Positions 32,938 through 46,181 of a DNA stretch of 64,000 bases are shown here, one piece after another. The position numbers and the translations under genes are program-made. The notes under the pieces were generated by a model, which saw only the letters and a list, made by a program, of their open reading frames with translations, had not been told where the DNA came from and searched no databases. The DNA is from Ancylostoma caninum (taxonomy: Eukaryota > Nematoda > Chromadorea > Rhabditida > Ancylostomatidae), in the NCBI GenBank assembly GCA_037903475.1, contig JBAJFG010000290.1, positions 682,001 through 746,000 on the forward strand, given 5' to 3'. Position 1 is the first letter of the stretch. Every line of letters begins with the position of its first letter.

Positions 32938-35900
32938 CTGCAAAAGTCTCTTTTATATCACAACGAATAAACACCAAAGAAAGCAAACGTAAAATCAAGT
33001 TGCAACTGTAGACACATTGTAAAAGTTGAAAAAAAAACATTATAGAAGAAATTGACAACTCAGCAAACGAGAATTATCTGAGAAGTGCTGTGGAGAGGGG
33101 GAAAATTCAGACAATTACCATAACAAACAGTAATAAAACAAGAAAATGATGCAGCCCGTTGCGACTAATCGAGACACTCAACCATTGATGAGTTAGATAG
33201 TTTACCTACGAATCAAACTGACTGTTGTAATTTTTCCAGTCCTAGCATTTGCGTCTTAAAATACATTTTGATGACCAAAAAACCCCAAACACAACTACAA
33301 AGCTTTCGTCTAAGAATTGCACGCCATCACACTTCAATAATGTTCAGACACAAGCATGAGTGCAACGAAATGAAGTAGAAAAACATATGAGTCGACAAAA
33401 AAGGAACGTAGATATCCTTTTCCCTGTACGCACCTGCAAAGACCATGCATGGGAATTACTTCCGCAGAGAATGTGGGAGCAAATCCAATTCTCTCTAAAT
33501 CCAGAATTTCCCACGGATGTATAATTTTTTTCGCTTTTTGCTGAGTAGCTTATTTTTGAGCCCTTCGAAAGTCGTTCGCGGAGAACTATGCACATGGACG
33601 TTCTTTGAAATTACTGAGCAAGATATTTGAAGTGACTTGCATGAAAATTTGAGTAAAAGAGAGATAAGGAAAACAGAACCTTTGAGGAATCATCGCCTAG
33701 TCACTCGCATCACACGCTCGCATTTAACTGTCTGAATTACATAACTTTTTAAAACCCAGGCCCTCAAAGAGAAAGAAAAACCATTCGCAGAAACAAGTAG
33801 TGCATTTATGGACTAGAGAAATCACCCCAGAAGCCAATATGATTTGCAAACACATTATGAAAATCAGCGACAACCAAACCGTGGGAAAGTCCAAAGACCA
33901 CTAATTTATTCGACCAGTATGAAGGACACTAGCTTCTAAATGGTCCCATAACAATAAAAGGGAAATGCTAGTAAGTGATGAAGATGAAATGTCAGCAGTT
34001 CCAAGATTTTTGGGAAGGCTACGGAGAACTCACATAATTGACCAATCGTTTTCCGCAACCGAAGCCGAGCTTCTTGTTCATATGACGACTGAAACCTTCA
34101 CTTAGCTTAGGAGAACGAAACAACTCTACTGAGCTTGCAAAAGGGGAAGTTACTCACATACAGAGTTTTCTATCCACCTTCGGAATAGCTGTGTGGTACA
34201 GCCCCATTCCTGGCAGTGCTTTAGAAACAATAAACGCGATTATTCAACGAGCCCCTGGAGTTTCTGATGTTGACTTTGAATGGAACAGCGTGCAGAACAA
34301 AACGTTTTCCAACGATGATGAACAATCTGATATTCAAATGTGCGCCGCACTATAAAAGTTTCATACCAGGGCATACTAGGGAACGCAAAAAAGTGCACTC
34401 ACAACAGAGAATCGGAAACAAAGGTAATGAACACAAATCCAACGAATTCTGACCACTAACGAGTTAGTTACCACAAATTTGTATTCATCAAACAACTGTT
34501 CATTCATGAAAACGTATCGAAAATGAGACAATACCCAATTTCTCACAACATCGAATCACTTCCCTTATCCTCTCAAACATTACTCTCCGCCGAAATTCTG
34601 ATGCCAGCGTGGAAGAGGAAATGTTGCTTGCACGGACGAAAAACGACTAATCGCCTAGTACACAGGCACAGGCAAGCGAAAAACACCAGCTGTCCCGAAG
34701 CCGCTCTCGTTCAGTGAATCACACCTTGGAAGTCCAACTAGTTGAAAGGTTTAGGACGCGGAGAAGAGGAAAGAGGCAAAGAAGAAGAGGGAAATGAGCT
34801 GAGGCCACCTAATTTGAGGGAAAAAACGACCCTGTACCTCTAAAGAGCTGTAAGGTGAGTTTTTATCAGACTGATGTTTACTTCAACAGCAAACACAAAC
34901 ATGAGTAGACGAGAGAGTGGCTATAAAAATCACTAAGTGACCTAACATTTGGCAAAGCAAATATAACGATAGAACTAACCCATGGTTCCCTTGATCCTTA
35001 AATGCTTTCAAAATATTCAATCACATTTCGAGACCACGATTTTTCTTGCCCTATTTCGAAGAATAATGGATTCAACCGCGTGTATCAACAAGCCTGCTAG
35101 ATTCATCACATTCTTGAATAATTCAAAACAATTACCTAAGAAGTGCTATTTATAACAATATAAATATGGTTATGGTATGAAAAAAGTATGGTTGCATATG
35201 AAAAAGGTGATATTTTAAGAGATTTCTATACAGCGTATAGAACGACTCCTATTCACCGTTGATGACAACAGAATGCGAAGAGCAAAGTACTGTTTACACA
35301 GCTTCATAATGCCTGAAGTAGTGGAGATTACGTTTCTAGCGCAGTACAGCCGTACTATAAAGCATTATTTGAAAGTCCAAAGATCGCTTTACACAATTAC
35401 GGAAGTCATGCCTCCGTAATATTGGTCATCTCGAAAAGAGTAGCCCTCGAGGTCAAGAGATTTCGCTTATAATCTTATTCCGTTTGTAGTGTAGTAAGAA
35501 AATTATGTAAAGACCTTAGATTCATCACAAACGTCCCCATTAATTTCCATTTCCCTTGCGCTCACGCAGCAATGCAATGCGAAAGTCGTCGTCAACGTCA
35601 ATGAATGGGTGTCACTGTGGAACAAACCGGCACTGGCATTTATTTCCCACAACATGACAACAACGGCCTATCAATGCAAGCATTTCTGCATTGAATCTGC
35701 TGTAGTCCGCGGAAAATAGTTACCACTGAAAGTCCTGCCTAACTTCGCCGAACATGAACTGGCTGAAAGTTAGAGGATCGCGCTCAAAACCGCTCAACTA
35801 CATTCTGCTGACATGCTACCTTCTCATATGAAGGCAGAATTCAAATAAATCTTCGCATTTGAGATCGTGCTGAACTTCAGGGCTTTGAGGGGAGAGCAAC

Positions 35901-36216
35901 TTATACTGAACGGTGAGATAGCTCGAAATACGCGAAAAATTCACAGAAATGGAGTGCTGTTTTCCGTGAATACGAATACGCGCACAAGGTTGGTCACCGG
36001 CCCAACCACCTGAATTTCACGCGCGCTTATGCAGGTGACCGAGCATGAGTTAGCTGGCACATCGTTTCTCTGCTTTCCCATGGAAGTAATCAAAAACAAA
36101 TATTAAAAAAACGTAATGGCAGAAAAAAACAACTGAAAATAAGCCAATACAACTTTATCTTTTTTCATGGAGTATTTTTTTTTCAATTCGGCGATTTACT
36201 CTCACAGGAAGTGGGC

Positions 36217-36231
36217 GGGGGGGGGGGGGGG
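36217..36231. repeat. G15 homopolymer
   Basis: Fifteen consecutive G, the longest such run in the window. Confidence 0.9.
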
Positions 36232-37907
36232 AAGTGGGCTGTTCCATGTTCTACATACTCCCTGTGCTGTGATTCATTAGCAGCCAACTACGCGGTAGAA
36301 GTGTTACCTAAAAGAATGAAAATTTCCGTGGGTGCTGCCTTTAAACCAATAGCATTTATCCTATCAAACTTACAATCACCAGTACTTATTAAATCCACCA
36401 TAAAGGCCTCCAGAAAGGAACACTGCTTCAAAAGTGGATATGGACCTTTTCCAAAGCTCAGCACTCGAAAATATGCAGTTTGGGAAGGAACAGCAGGCGC
36501 AGTCACAAAGCTCTCATAAATCATGCACGCATTTATAATTTCCGACAACAAGTTTTCACCTCTTGACATGGCAATTAGTCTCACGCTTTCTGAGCATTCA
36601 ATAATCAGCTAAAACGCAACGTTTAACGTGCTTCATGTACGTCAATTCATGGCTGCACTCAAGTGCAGATGTTAGGCAAAGCACTGCTAATAAACGCTTA
36701 ACGAAAATAATTACCTAGAGTATGACATTAGTACAACCAGTGAAGATTAGCTCTTTTTAGAAATTTGAGCAAGAAGTTGGCAGTATATCTACTAGTGATC
36801 AGCTGATGTTAAACAGAGGCATGTGAAGCTTTTGAACCCCAGTGCTAACACGCTGCTTGAACAACAGTATGTGAAATTGTCGACAATCGCTCCCAGATGT
36901 TTCAAAAGAGAACTTTTTTAATCTCCAGAGGCAGAGAACAGATAGCCTGCTTATCTGTAACACCAGATAGCGCTGTTTTGAGCGAGAAACTGATCTGTTA
37001 CTCATCTACCCCGTTAACTCTTGTCAATTTGGCAAGACTCTTATGTAGAATAAAGAAACAAGAAGCAGCAGATGCGAACTAAAAATATGGGCCTGTGGAA
37101 AATATGGGTTTGTTTAGATATGATTTAGTGAATTGGGCTCCTCGAGTAAAGCTAACTATTTTTCAGGATAGAATGTAAAGAAAGTAAAAGAAATCTGATA
37201 AATATGACACATCGCATGAGAAGCACATATCAACCGGGTCACGTTAGGCAGGAAAAATGGATGCATACCCAAGTTAACAGGAGAACGAGCTCATATGTAG
37301 CCTTCGAACCTTATGAATAATTACACTTGCACGTAAAGTGCACAAAAACGAGCAAGAAACATAAAGAAGCTGGAGCCGTGAAATTTATGATTTCCAATGT
37401 TGTCATCCTGACAAATTACTACTGCCAAATAACGACCATTCAAAAGAGGACGAAGTGAGTCCGGAATATAACGGAAAAGCAGTAAAATGGAAACTGAACT
37501 CAAGTTTTACACGAAAAGATCAATTTATTAGTTGAGCTACCAATCATTAGTGAATATTTTACAGGGATAAAATGGTTGCGAATCTATCAATGAAACAATG
37601 ATATGTAGACTTAATAAACCTTCAAAACCAAAACGATGCGCCATGCATCATCAAAAATCCGATTCACCAGCGCAACAGCGTGACCTTGAGCTCTGCAGTT
37701 ATAGAGGTCTCATGAAAATCCAAATTTGGTCTTCTACAGGTCCATTTCTCGCACTTCACTTCTGCATAAGAATCAAAAGAAGAATTATCCGAAAAAGGAG
37801 ACTAATAGAACATCTGGAATACCGCACATGAACGCAGTATGCACGAAGCTGCACACAAAACGGTGGAAAAGACATACGTGCGACGCCGCGGCGACGCGCG
37901 AAAATCG

Positions 37908-38066
37908 ATGAGACCGCCGCACCAGCCGTCAGCACCGCCCTCCACTGTTGCTGGCGATGGTGGTGGCGGAGTTGGCGTTAGTGGTCGCTATCTTCGCATG
38001 TCGAATGCAACGCAACGCTACGCAAATATCACTCCACAGACTCAATTTAAACGTTATGGTCTGTGA
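37908..38066 (+). CDS. Possible first exon, Gly/Pro-rich (uncertain)
   Basis: An ATG at 37908 opens a 52-codon frame: MRPPHQPSAPPSTVAGDGGG at the start, then a Gly/Val stretch, then GRYLRMSNATQRYANITPQT and QFKRYGL before a stop. Third codon positions are GC-rich and the composition is hydrophilic, unlike the antisense frame, which is hydrophobic. A possible donor (TATG then GTCTGTG) lies just before the stop. No matching downstream exon was found, so this may be a first exon of a plus-strand gene, a short ORF or chance. Function unknown. Confidence 0.25.
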   Translation: MRPPHQPSAPPSTVAGDGGGGVGVSGRYLRMSNATQRYANITPQTQFKRYGL

Positions 38067-40635
38067 AATCGACGGGAAACAAGGATCGTCACTAGGTGCA
38101 CGTTGTTCCATCAGCCTACGTAATCTAAAAAAAAGCCATATGGAAAGGCTGACGATCAGCTGATGACGATATCTTCCCCGCACGAACGTTTAAAAGTGTA
38201 AACACACGAAAAACAACATTCCAGACAATTGTTTTCTGGGGAACCCACAAGAACACTGATTATGGGATCTAGCCACTGTGGGATCAAGTACACAGCTTAG
38301 AAGTTAAAGAATATTAAGGAAGCATAAGTTATGGCCTTTTTTGTTTTAAAGTATAGCCCGTAATATCACCCTCATTTCAACCAAAGTGAGCACCGCTAAA
38401 TAGATAAATCCAGAACAGGTAATGAGTAGCGACGGATATAGATCAGTATTACACTGCTAATCCTGAAAGTTCTGCATTTCTGACGACTCGCACTATTGGA
38501 GAGCTTGCAGAACTGTTTAATGAACCGTGCTTCAACAATTCGTATGCCCTTCAAAATGTGTTAATCAAATCGTAAGCTGAACTAGCACTGACGACCTTTG
38601 CCTTCGTAAATGACGCGAAATGAGGACATGCTGCTCCAGCTGGCCAATCAATCAAAGCATTAGGACGGTACTAAAAAGCGGCGACATAACGGCAGAAAGG
38701 AAAAGAAAGGCAATAATTTAAGAAAAAAATAACAAAGTGAAGCTACTCCTGCACCGAGGATGAAACCAGTAAAAAGCAACGAGAAGCACATAATGCAAAT
38801 ATTCCCACGATCTTCCATGTGATCAATTTTGCAATGGTTCTATTGAGGCGATTTCGCTAAGACTGCATTTTCAGTTGTGTAAACTTGTCTGAGGGTCAGC
38901 AGAAATGTAGTTTGGCTTTAGTTTAATTAAAACAAAAACAGCTGCGTAACGCCAGCAATCTTAAACAAACTGTATTTAACTTTCGAAATTACATTGGTAT
39001 AAAATCACACTCCAGCTGTCCTTGCACAAATGACGTTTCACTCGAAATGATTGGGCAGCGAAGCTGCTAGCCAGGTGACTAAAATGAAAACCAGCCATAA
39101 GATCACACCGGCTTTTACTACCGCGACCCGCACCTTCACAGGAATAAATAAACACATTTAAAATCCATAAAAACATTAAGGTCAGAAATAGGTTAACTAG
39201 ACCTCTGTGCTAGCTGCTAAGTGTACTTACTTCTTACAAATTAACCTAGCCAGTCTTGAAATTTACAACATCAACACTCAACACAGGATGCACACATGTC
39301 CAGCAGCGCAGCAAAGAACGCACACTAGTATCGATCTAATGGCGCGCTGTACAATACGTTGTATCCGGTGATTCTAAAGAACAGTGATTTGCAGAGAGCG
39401 AATACAGTCTCCACAGATTTTGAAAATTGGTATGATTAGTATGTAGTAATTAGTATCTATCTTGAAACAACAGATCGAAAGAATATGAGTGCTACTACGG
39501 GATAGCTCTCTCAAAACCAGTGCAGACCCTTTCCTAACGAGCTACACTGACTACTGCTGGAAACAAACTTCCTCGTTATTATCTAGCTAATCCATACAAG
39601 CACGTTGACAAACAACTGATCTCCGGATTTTTCTGGACGCAGCTCAGTCTTTGGAGAGCCCAGATCTTACTAAGCTTCTTTCACTAAAGGGAAAAAAAGT
39701 AGTTAAACAACTCTCTAGATGGAAACAGTGCGGCTAAGCGTCTAAAGAACAGATAGGCAAAAAGCAAGGTATTCCAGGCACACGCCAGGTAGTTACCTTA
39801 TGAGGAAGATACCGGAACCTCTCCCACATGAGCAGTTCTTATGACAAACGCAAAATATGCATACTGCTACATATTTCCCACGTTCACACATGAATACCCA
39901 ATGAGATGCTTCTCGAGTGCCTTCTACCACAAAATAACAATGAAGTCTCTGCAACCGTCTTTTTGACAGCTCTGTTAAGAAAACGAAAGGCTGCACAGCC
40001 CTCAATATTCCCGAAGAAAATAACTGATAGATATTTTGACGAATACAACATGATTCCAAACTAGATGTTACATTCCCGTTTTAGTTTCTGGATAAAAAGT
40101 GAACGTCAGCAGCTTCTCTTGTCGCATACATGCCAGTTCAGATTACAGGAAAGCTGTGGCGTCGGTTGCGGCTATTTCTAGCTAATGCTTCAAATATCGG
40201 AGTGTGATTTTTACATTAACATCTGTGATTCATAGCTACGTGCAAAAGTGGAACAGCTTGAATGTTCTCCACTCTATGCGGCCCATTTCGTAGTATTTGT
40301 CATTATAGAAGAAAGCAAGTGCATGCGACATCTCTGGCAAGTTCGACGTTTTCCGCTCATTTGTGATTCACTGCCAGCTGCTTTCTCTTTACACAAACCC
40401 GCAAACATAGGGGAAGATTATGCGCCTCAAATTTACTGCTCAATCTCTGCTTACACCCGAATACAGCAGTATACGTACAGATTTCAACGAAAGGAAAATA
40501 CATTCAAATGCGGATAATTATTACAACGATCCCATCAATGTTAAGGCTTAGATAAAGACACAGATCAATGCACTATGACCGCAGTTCAAAAATCGATGTG
40601 AGCTGCTGTGGAAATTCTGGACAACCACGACCTAC

Positions 40636-40807
40636 ATTCGATGCTCTCGTCTTTCGAAGCGGGAATTGACGGCTTCTTGCAGTGAACGTTTGGTATCCGC
40701 TCTCATTTCTGACGTCTCCTGTCCATTACTCATAAACGGTATGAATAATTCATTTATGGCTTTTCTTATTGCATTTTTGCTTTTTTGGATGAACTGCTGG
40801 TCAGCCA
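40636..40807 (-). CDS. Possible exon, amphipathic helix peptide (uncertain)
   Basis: A 172-bp minus-strand segment between a weak acceptor (ATTGAAAG) and a good donor (GTAGGT) encodes a peptide including QQFIQKSKNAIRKAINELFI, MSNGQETSEMRADTKRS and LQEAVNSRFERREHR. The pattern of charged and hydrophobic residues suits real helices. Its start phase fits the end phase of the exon at 49447-49591, and the joined sequence reads FVRRLVADQQFI. The poor acceptor and an overlapping plus-strand open frame keep confidence low. Confidence 0.28.
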
Positions 40808-41683
40808 CTTTCAATCAGGTGAAGCTATCGGAACAATATATGGACGTAAACTGGATGTTCGCGTTTATGCTTGTGCTAAATAGAAATTTTAGGAGGCACG
40901 AGATGGATGAAATTTGCTCGTGCGGATCCTGCAGGGGTCAGCGGAGACTATAGACTACTTTTCGCCCAAAATTACACCGACTAGATCATCGATTATACCG
41001 ACTCTTCATTGCTGTTGATTCAAACGCTGCGTGAAAGCGCCTACATGGATTCTTCGACTAGCAGAATAAGAATATCACAGTCGTACCGCACGAAATTATC
41101 AAACAATTTCATCGATTCGTTCAATGCATGTCTACAGGCCGAGGTTAGCAGCTTCTGCAATCATCATTCGCAAGTGCATGGAAACATGCGGTAATCATAC
41201 ACTCGAACGAAGCAGCATGTGCTGTATAGTGTTATTAAAAAGCACATTGTGACAATTCGTTCTAGCGTAGTAGTAGCGGGAAATGCCTATAACCAGTCAC
41301 ACGGTGACGGACAAAAACTCACTCGCTTACACACGAAACTCAATCCGATTTCCACACCGGCACCCCCTAACAAATAGACCACATGCGCCGCACTGCTAAA
41401 TCGATGCACCCTCGGCTAGCAAGCTTAATTAGGAGTGACAACAAAATTGTTTCAATTTTAAAAAATGAAAAAAATCCAGAGAGAAAGGAAGGGCTGGCAA
41501 CTCATAGTGGATCTTTTTTTAATGACAATTTTAATCTCCATTGGGAAAATGCAGCTTCAAAATAGCCCATACGAGGGAAAAACGGGCCTGTAAGGTCCGT
41601 AAGGTTTCTAAAGGCAAATTTTATAGAATGGACAATAATTTTTCCGTCGAATTTATCTATGACTTAGCTCCTCATCAGGGAAG

Positions 41684-41686
<3 letters not shown>

Positions 41687-41729
<43 letters not shown>
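41687..41729. repeat. AG microsatellite
   Basis: About 21 uninterrupted AG units. Confidence 0.95.
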
Positions 41730-41731
<2 letters not shown>

Positions 41732-42165
41732 CTCAGGCCGCCGTAACAGACTGGAAATCTTCCATCTCTACAACTACTTAGTCATGAGTGCATCCTTTTC
41801 CCGGGAACGGAGCTACCTAAAAAGCTCAACGACCTTTCCTCTCTTCTCCTAGCATCAGGATCTGGTTTAAGGTGGTTGAAAATGCTGGGAACAAAAGAGC
41901 AGTTGCATAACAAGCTGCTGGGGATGGTCTCAGTTCTGGAAGAGGTCAAAGTTTACTATTATGTGCACTATGCAGCCATAAATGAGTCATTCCTTACTGA
42001 GACTGCTACCCAGTGTTGCCGTTTTTTTTTTTGCCATTGCTCCTACGTGTTTCCCACGAACTCTCAAATAAAAGAAATGGGCAATATTCGGGAAATTACA
42101 GCACAGCTTTTCCTAAAAAGCAAAAATTCATGTGTTTCTGAATATAGATGAAAAACGACATCCAA

Positions 42166-42176
42166 CCCCCCCCCCC
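42166..42176. repeat. C11 homopolymer
   Basis: Eleven consecutive C on the plus strand, so a G run on the minus strand. Confidence 0.9.
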
Positions 42177-44163
42177 TCACCTACAATTACAATACGCTCC
42201 TTAAAATAGACCGATTCAAGAACAATGAACAAATATAAGCGCGAAACATAGTCGCGTCTTAGCGGAAAAGAGCAAGCCATTCGTAAATAATGAGAGGCGT
42301 AAGCTTCATAGCTTCATCTTCTTTCCAGTTTTCATTCCTTTTCCTAATGGTAGGGACTTCCTCAGTTCTCCCAACACGTAACCAGCATTTTTTACTGATA
42401 AAATCTTTACGCGTGCTATATTTCATCGAAAATGCTTTTAAGGGACACTTCACCAAAAAGATGTGTCGATGACAACGGAACTTTCACCTAATTGAAGGAA
42501 AAACTTGACGATCTTGAGAAATATAGGTGTTTTCTGTATATGTTTACGACGAGAACAGAAAGATTATCGACCATGTGGCACACTAGTCCCATTACTTGAG
42601 TTATAGTGACAGTGTTCTAATTTACTAGCTCGACATTTTGTCACTACATCACTTTCGAGATCGTAGAATAATCGCTGTGCTAATCTCCTGCAACAGACTA
42701 AAAAAAAGGTTCTTGTGAGTTTTAGCTCTAAAATGAAAAAATGAAGAAATAAAAACAAAAAAAGGAGGCGTGAGTTAAGAATTTGGCAAAGGTACTCATA
42801 CGGTGCTTACTAAGTCGATACCATCTCAAAAGTCAACCTTTTCCCACTTGGAAAGAAGAGTAGAGACTCGAAGGCACTTGGAAGTAGTGCAGCTGGGTGG
42901 TGACTGGCACATTCCCGACTCTCCTAGTCGTTACCTATGACATCCTCAAGCAGTCAAAAAACCAGTTCACGACTACGATGCGCCGCATATTTGAGATTTA
43001 CTCCAATTTCAAGAATAAATCACAATTACTGCACAAAGAACACAACCAGCTCAATATTTTGTCGATCCACCATTAGAAAAAAGAAACAGAATTCGCCGCA
43101 GCTCGTTCTATGATGGCGGTTCGAACATGTTGTGATGAACCACCATGCCAGCCCGTGAATGTCAAGAATGGGGTACGGAAATGCTCACTAAATTGTGATA
43201 AATGTTGGTAAGCAAAAGAAAAAAGTATTTTGTGATGCTACCTTTTGAAATTAGAAAGCAACTACCATGCATCTTCGATGTACACCATCTACTCAACTTC
43301 ACTGTTTCTGTAAGCAATGTGATTCCTAATTAACTTCCTCATTTTTCCTCACATGCCCGTTAAGTAGAACTTCAAATCACCTCTCCCAGACTTTTAATGC
43401 AACTGGAAACGTCCATTCAACAACCGCACACCCTATTCAATCATACCAAATGCTCGACACATGCTGACACATGCGACCGCCAAATGTGTAAATAGTTGAT
43501 TTCAGAATGAAGACAACTAGTGAGCCGGTTTCCCAGGGAATACTCAACCGAGATCTTCAGGAGCACCAAGCAATGAAGAACAAAAGCTTAGAACGCCGCT
43601 AAGCCAGTGTTTCTCCTGTTTTTCCAGTCTAATATCAGCAGGTCAAAGAACATACACCATTCGAACAAGAGCTGCAACATATACTCCTGCTTAACTAGAC
43701 AATAATTATCACACTAACACTGTTAGCTAGCTAAAGAGCCTAAGAGAGCAGGCGAAAGGTGATAAACAAAGAAACGGTTGCAACAACAGCAACAGTTACT
43801 TGCTACTAAATGACAAGTGACATTGAAATCCGCACCTTCCCCCATTGCAAAACCTTTAAGTTAAGTGTTTACTCCAAACAGTGCTGTTGATAAGGGTTTA
43901 AGAACAAAAGAATAACGGCGGTACAGAAGTAGCACCACAGCGCAACCGTTTTAGAACATACATTAATCAACAGCATTTTCGGAGAGTTCCCAACTCCGTT
44001 CATTCGTAGAAAAGTTTGTACTTTGTATTGCCACAACGCATTTCAAAAACTTGCAAAAAGCTCGAATTTTCCCATAGAAAAGAAGAGTTCGAGAGTCTCA
44101 TTTCAGCTAACCTATGCCTTAATTTAAGCGCTCTAAAATCTTCCCATAATCAAACCAGACCAT

Positions 44164-44185
44164 AGCAGCAGCAGCAGCAGCAGCA
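44164..44185. repeat. AGC trinucleotide repeat
   Basis: Seven AGC units. Several reading frames on both strands remain open across it (poly-Ser or poly-Ala on plus, poly-Ala or poly-Cys on minus), so it could be a coding repeat; the sequence does not decide this. Confidence 0.85.
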
Positions 44186-44937
44186 AACAGCATGACAATG
44201 TTGTTCATCAACTCCCGTAAAAAGGCGAACGTCAATGGTGGCAACTTCAATGACAGCGCTTTTTCTCCACATGGATGACGCATTCAGCGAGAACATCGAA
44301 CCAATACAAAACAACGTCACATAGGGGCAGGTACACAGAGTTAATACGAGTTCTAAGAGGGGTTTACCTTTACGAAAAAATAAGCATGGGCCTAGAAATC
44401 ATAAAACAGACTCTCTTTTATTACACGGTAAGTCACAAATCCAACCCTGTATCACATCCAACCGAAACCAGTTTACACGTTTAAAAAGACGTCAGATGTG
44501 CTACTACAAACTGATGGGTGTAAAAACCAGAATCGTACACGAATAGGAGAACGAAAACTTTACATGACTAGCTTTATAGCGAACAGAAACTGACAAATTT
44601 GTGTGTACTAAGCTAGCAAATCATCTTGGAAGTAGTGTCGGAAGTAAGAACTGCAACTCTACGCACATACTTCGTTCAGTTTCTTCGAAAACATAGCAAT
44701 TATAGATTTTTACGAGAAAATCAGTCGCTGCCATCAAACTGCAAAAAAAAACGATAAGATGGATCCACTAAAAAATGGTCCCACATTCATAAACTTATCC
44801 CTTCTCCAAAACATGTTATATTAGGATCACATTGAGCTTTCACAAAGAAAGTGTGTAGTGGGAACTGGTTTGGAGCAGCCTCGCCACGAATAAAAAACAA
44901 AGCGCACGCCGAATCGAATCGTATTAGTTGTTCACAG

Positions 44938-45053
44938 ATTAATACATTAACGGTGTTGGTTGCAACGAACCAACAAACGCAAGTACAACAGCCTATGAAG
45001 ATAACTTTAATTACAGCTGAACATCCTAATATGTATGACTTCTTCTCTATAAG
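44938..45053 (+). CDS. Possible internal exon on plus strand (uncertain)
   Basis: A 116-bp segment lies between an acceptor-like TTGTTCACAG and a consensus donor (ATAAG then GTAAGG). The frame reads INTLTVLVATNQQTQVQQPM, then KITLITAEHPNMYDFFSI, leaving two bases. The antisense translation is hydrophobic and less protein-like. No family is recognised and no partner exon could be placed, so this rests on splice sites and composition only. Confidence 0.3.
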
Positions 45054-45420
45054 GTAAGGCAATTACCTAACCTCAGGTCTTCAATGTACTCTCCACTCCC
45101 CACCTTCTAGTTCTCATTAAAAATAAACAGTATAGTGTGAAATATAATACTAATTGTGGCCCAAAAAGCCTATAGATGTTAGCTCGAGATTTAAAAAGAA
45201 ACTATTACGCATAAAAATGAATTCACCTGAACTATTCATAACGAAGGAAGTGTAAAGATAAAACAAGAGAATAAGCTTAAAAAAGGAAAAGTTGAAGCAA
45301 GCATTAAGATTAATTAGCATACCTGGGCAACAGCAACGTAATTTGTCGGTGGTGACGGATCCTTTTGCATCTTACGTGTGTACCAGCACCAACACTACAC
45401 ACACAGATGATGAGAAAAAT

Positions 45421-45680
45421 CGAATCGATCAATAATTCAGATCGTAGACTGGAATAGTTGCGGCAGCCAGTGCGATAGTGTGTGTTGTATTTAGAATACC
45501 ATTCCCAAACAGAGAGCTCGTGGTCTGCAAACAACGATCGATAAATCGATACGCGACTCGGTCTGCTGCGTAACGAAACTGCGCAGAACAACTCGATATC
45601 GCATCGCCAGCAATAAGCACAGCGACAACAGTTTGTGCTTTATCGATTGATTCATAAATACGATAACAGGAATATCGATC
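45421..45680. promoter_or_regulatory. Cluster of ATCGAT/TATCGATA-like sites
   Basis: At least five ATCGAT or TATCGAT motifs occur within about 260 bp, including CGATCGATAAATCGATA near 45536. This resembles DRE-type (TATCGATA) promoter clusters known from insects. A GC-rich patch follows at 45730-45800. No transcription start can be shown. Confidence 0.25.
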
Positions 45681-46035
45681 AATATTTGGCCACGGATAAC
45701 ACGATTAACAATATCATTGGCGGTTGTCCAAGCAGTCAAGGTCGCTGACCCGCGGGAGGGCGGGCGGCAGCGGCTGGCGATCTTGAGTGGCTGATAGAGC
45801 GGGGACATTGGACGGGCACAATTGCCACTTTTCAAAAACACGAGGAAATAGAGAAGAACAAAAATCAATAGCGTGGAAAAGGAAACAACATCATGCGAAA
45901 AGTAGCAAATAAATTCAAAGGAAGGACTTTTCTGGTGAGATCCAACAGAAAGACATGACTGTTGTGTAGTGATTTATGATCAATCTTCTGAATAAAAAAT
46001 AGGCTACCATCAAAAATCTTCATGTACATACAAAG

Positions 46036-46181
46036 AACTCCAAACGGACGCGGACAAGAGTCAGGACCGCGGCGCGGCTCTCTTGGGCAGAGTCACGGGA
46101 GCTCAGCATAGTGTGCGCCTGCGTCTCTGCCCAAGAGAGCCGCGCCGCGGTCTCGGCTCTTGTCTACGTACGTTTGGAGTT
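46036..46181. repeat. Family E GC-rich palindrome, copy 1
   Basis: The left arm runs from AACTCCAAACGGACGCGGAC through GACAAGAGTC to GGCGCGGCTCTCTTGGGCAG. The right arm is its inverted copy, ending CGTACGTTTGGAGTT. The arms are about 57 bp with a few mismatches and a central spacer of about 30 bp. A diverged second copy lies at 52903-53073. Confidence 0.85.

Noticed and set aside
40574..40953. About 126-codon plus-strand open frame overlapping the 40.6 kb exon candidate
   Set aside because: Its translation contains hydrophobic runs typical of an antisense frame; the minus-strand reading is more protein-like, though both are weak.
45491..45808. Minus-strand frame from an ATG at about 45808
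   Set aside because: The start is GC-rich and plausible but the rest is hydrophobic and overlaps the ATCGAT cluster; no donor fits.
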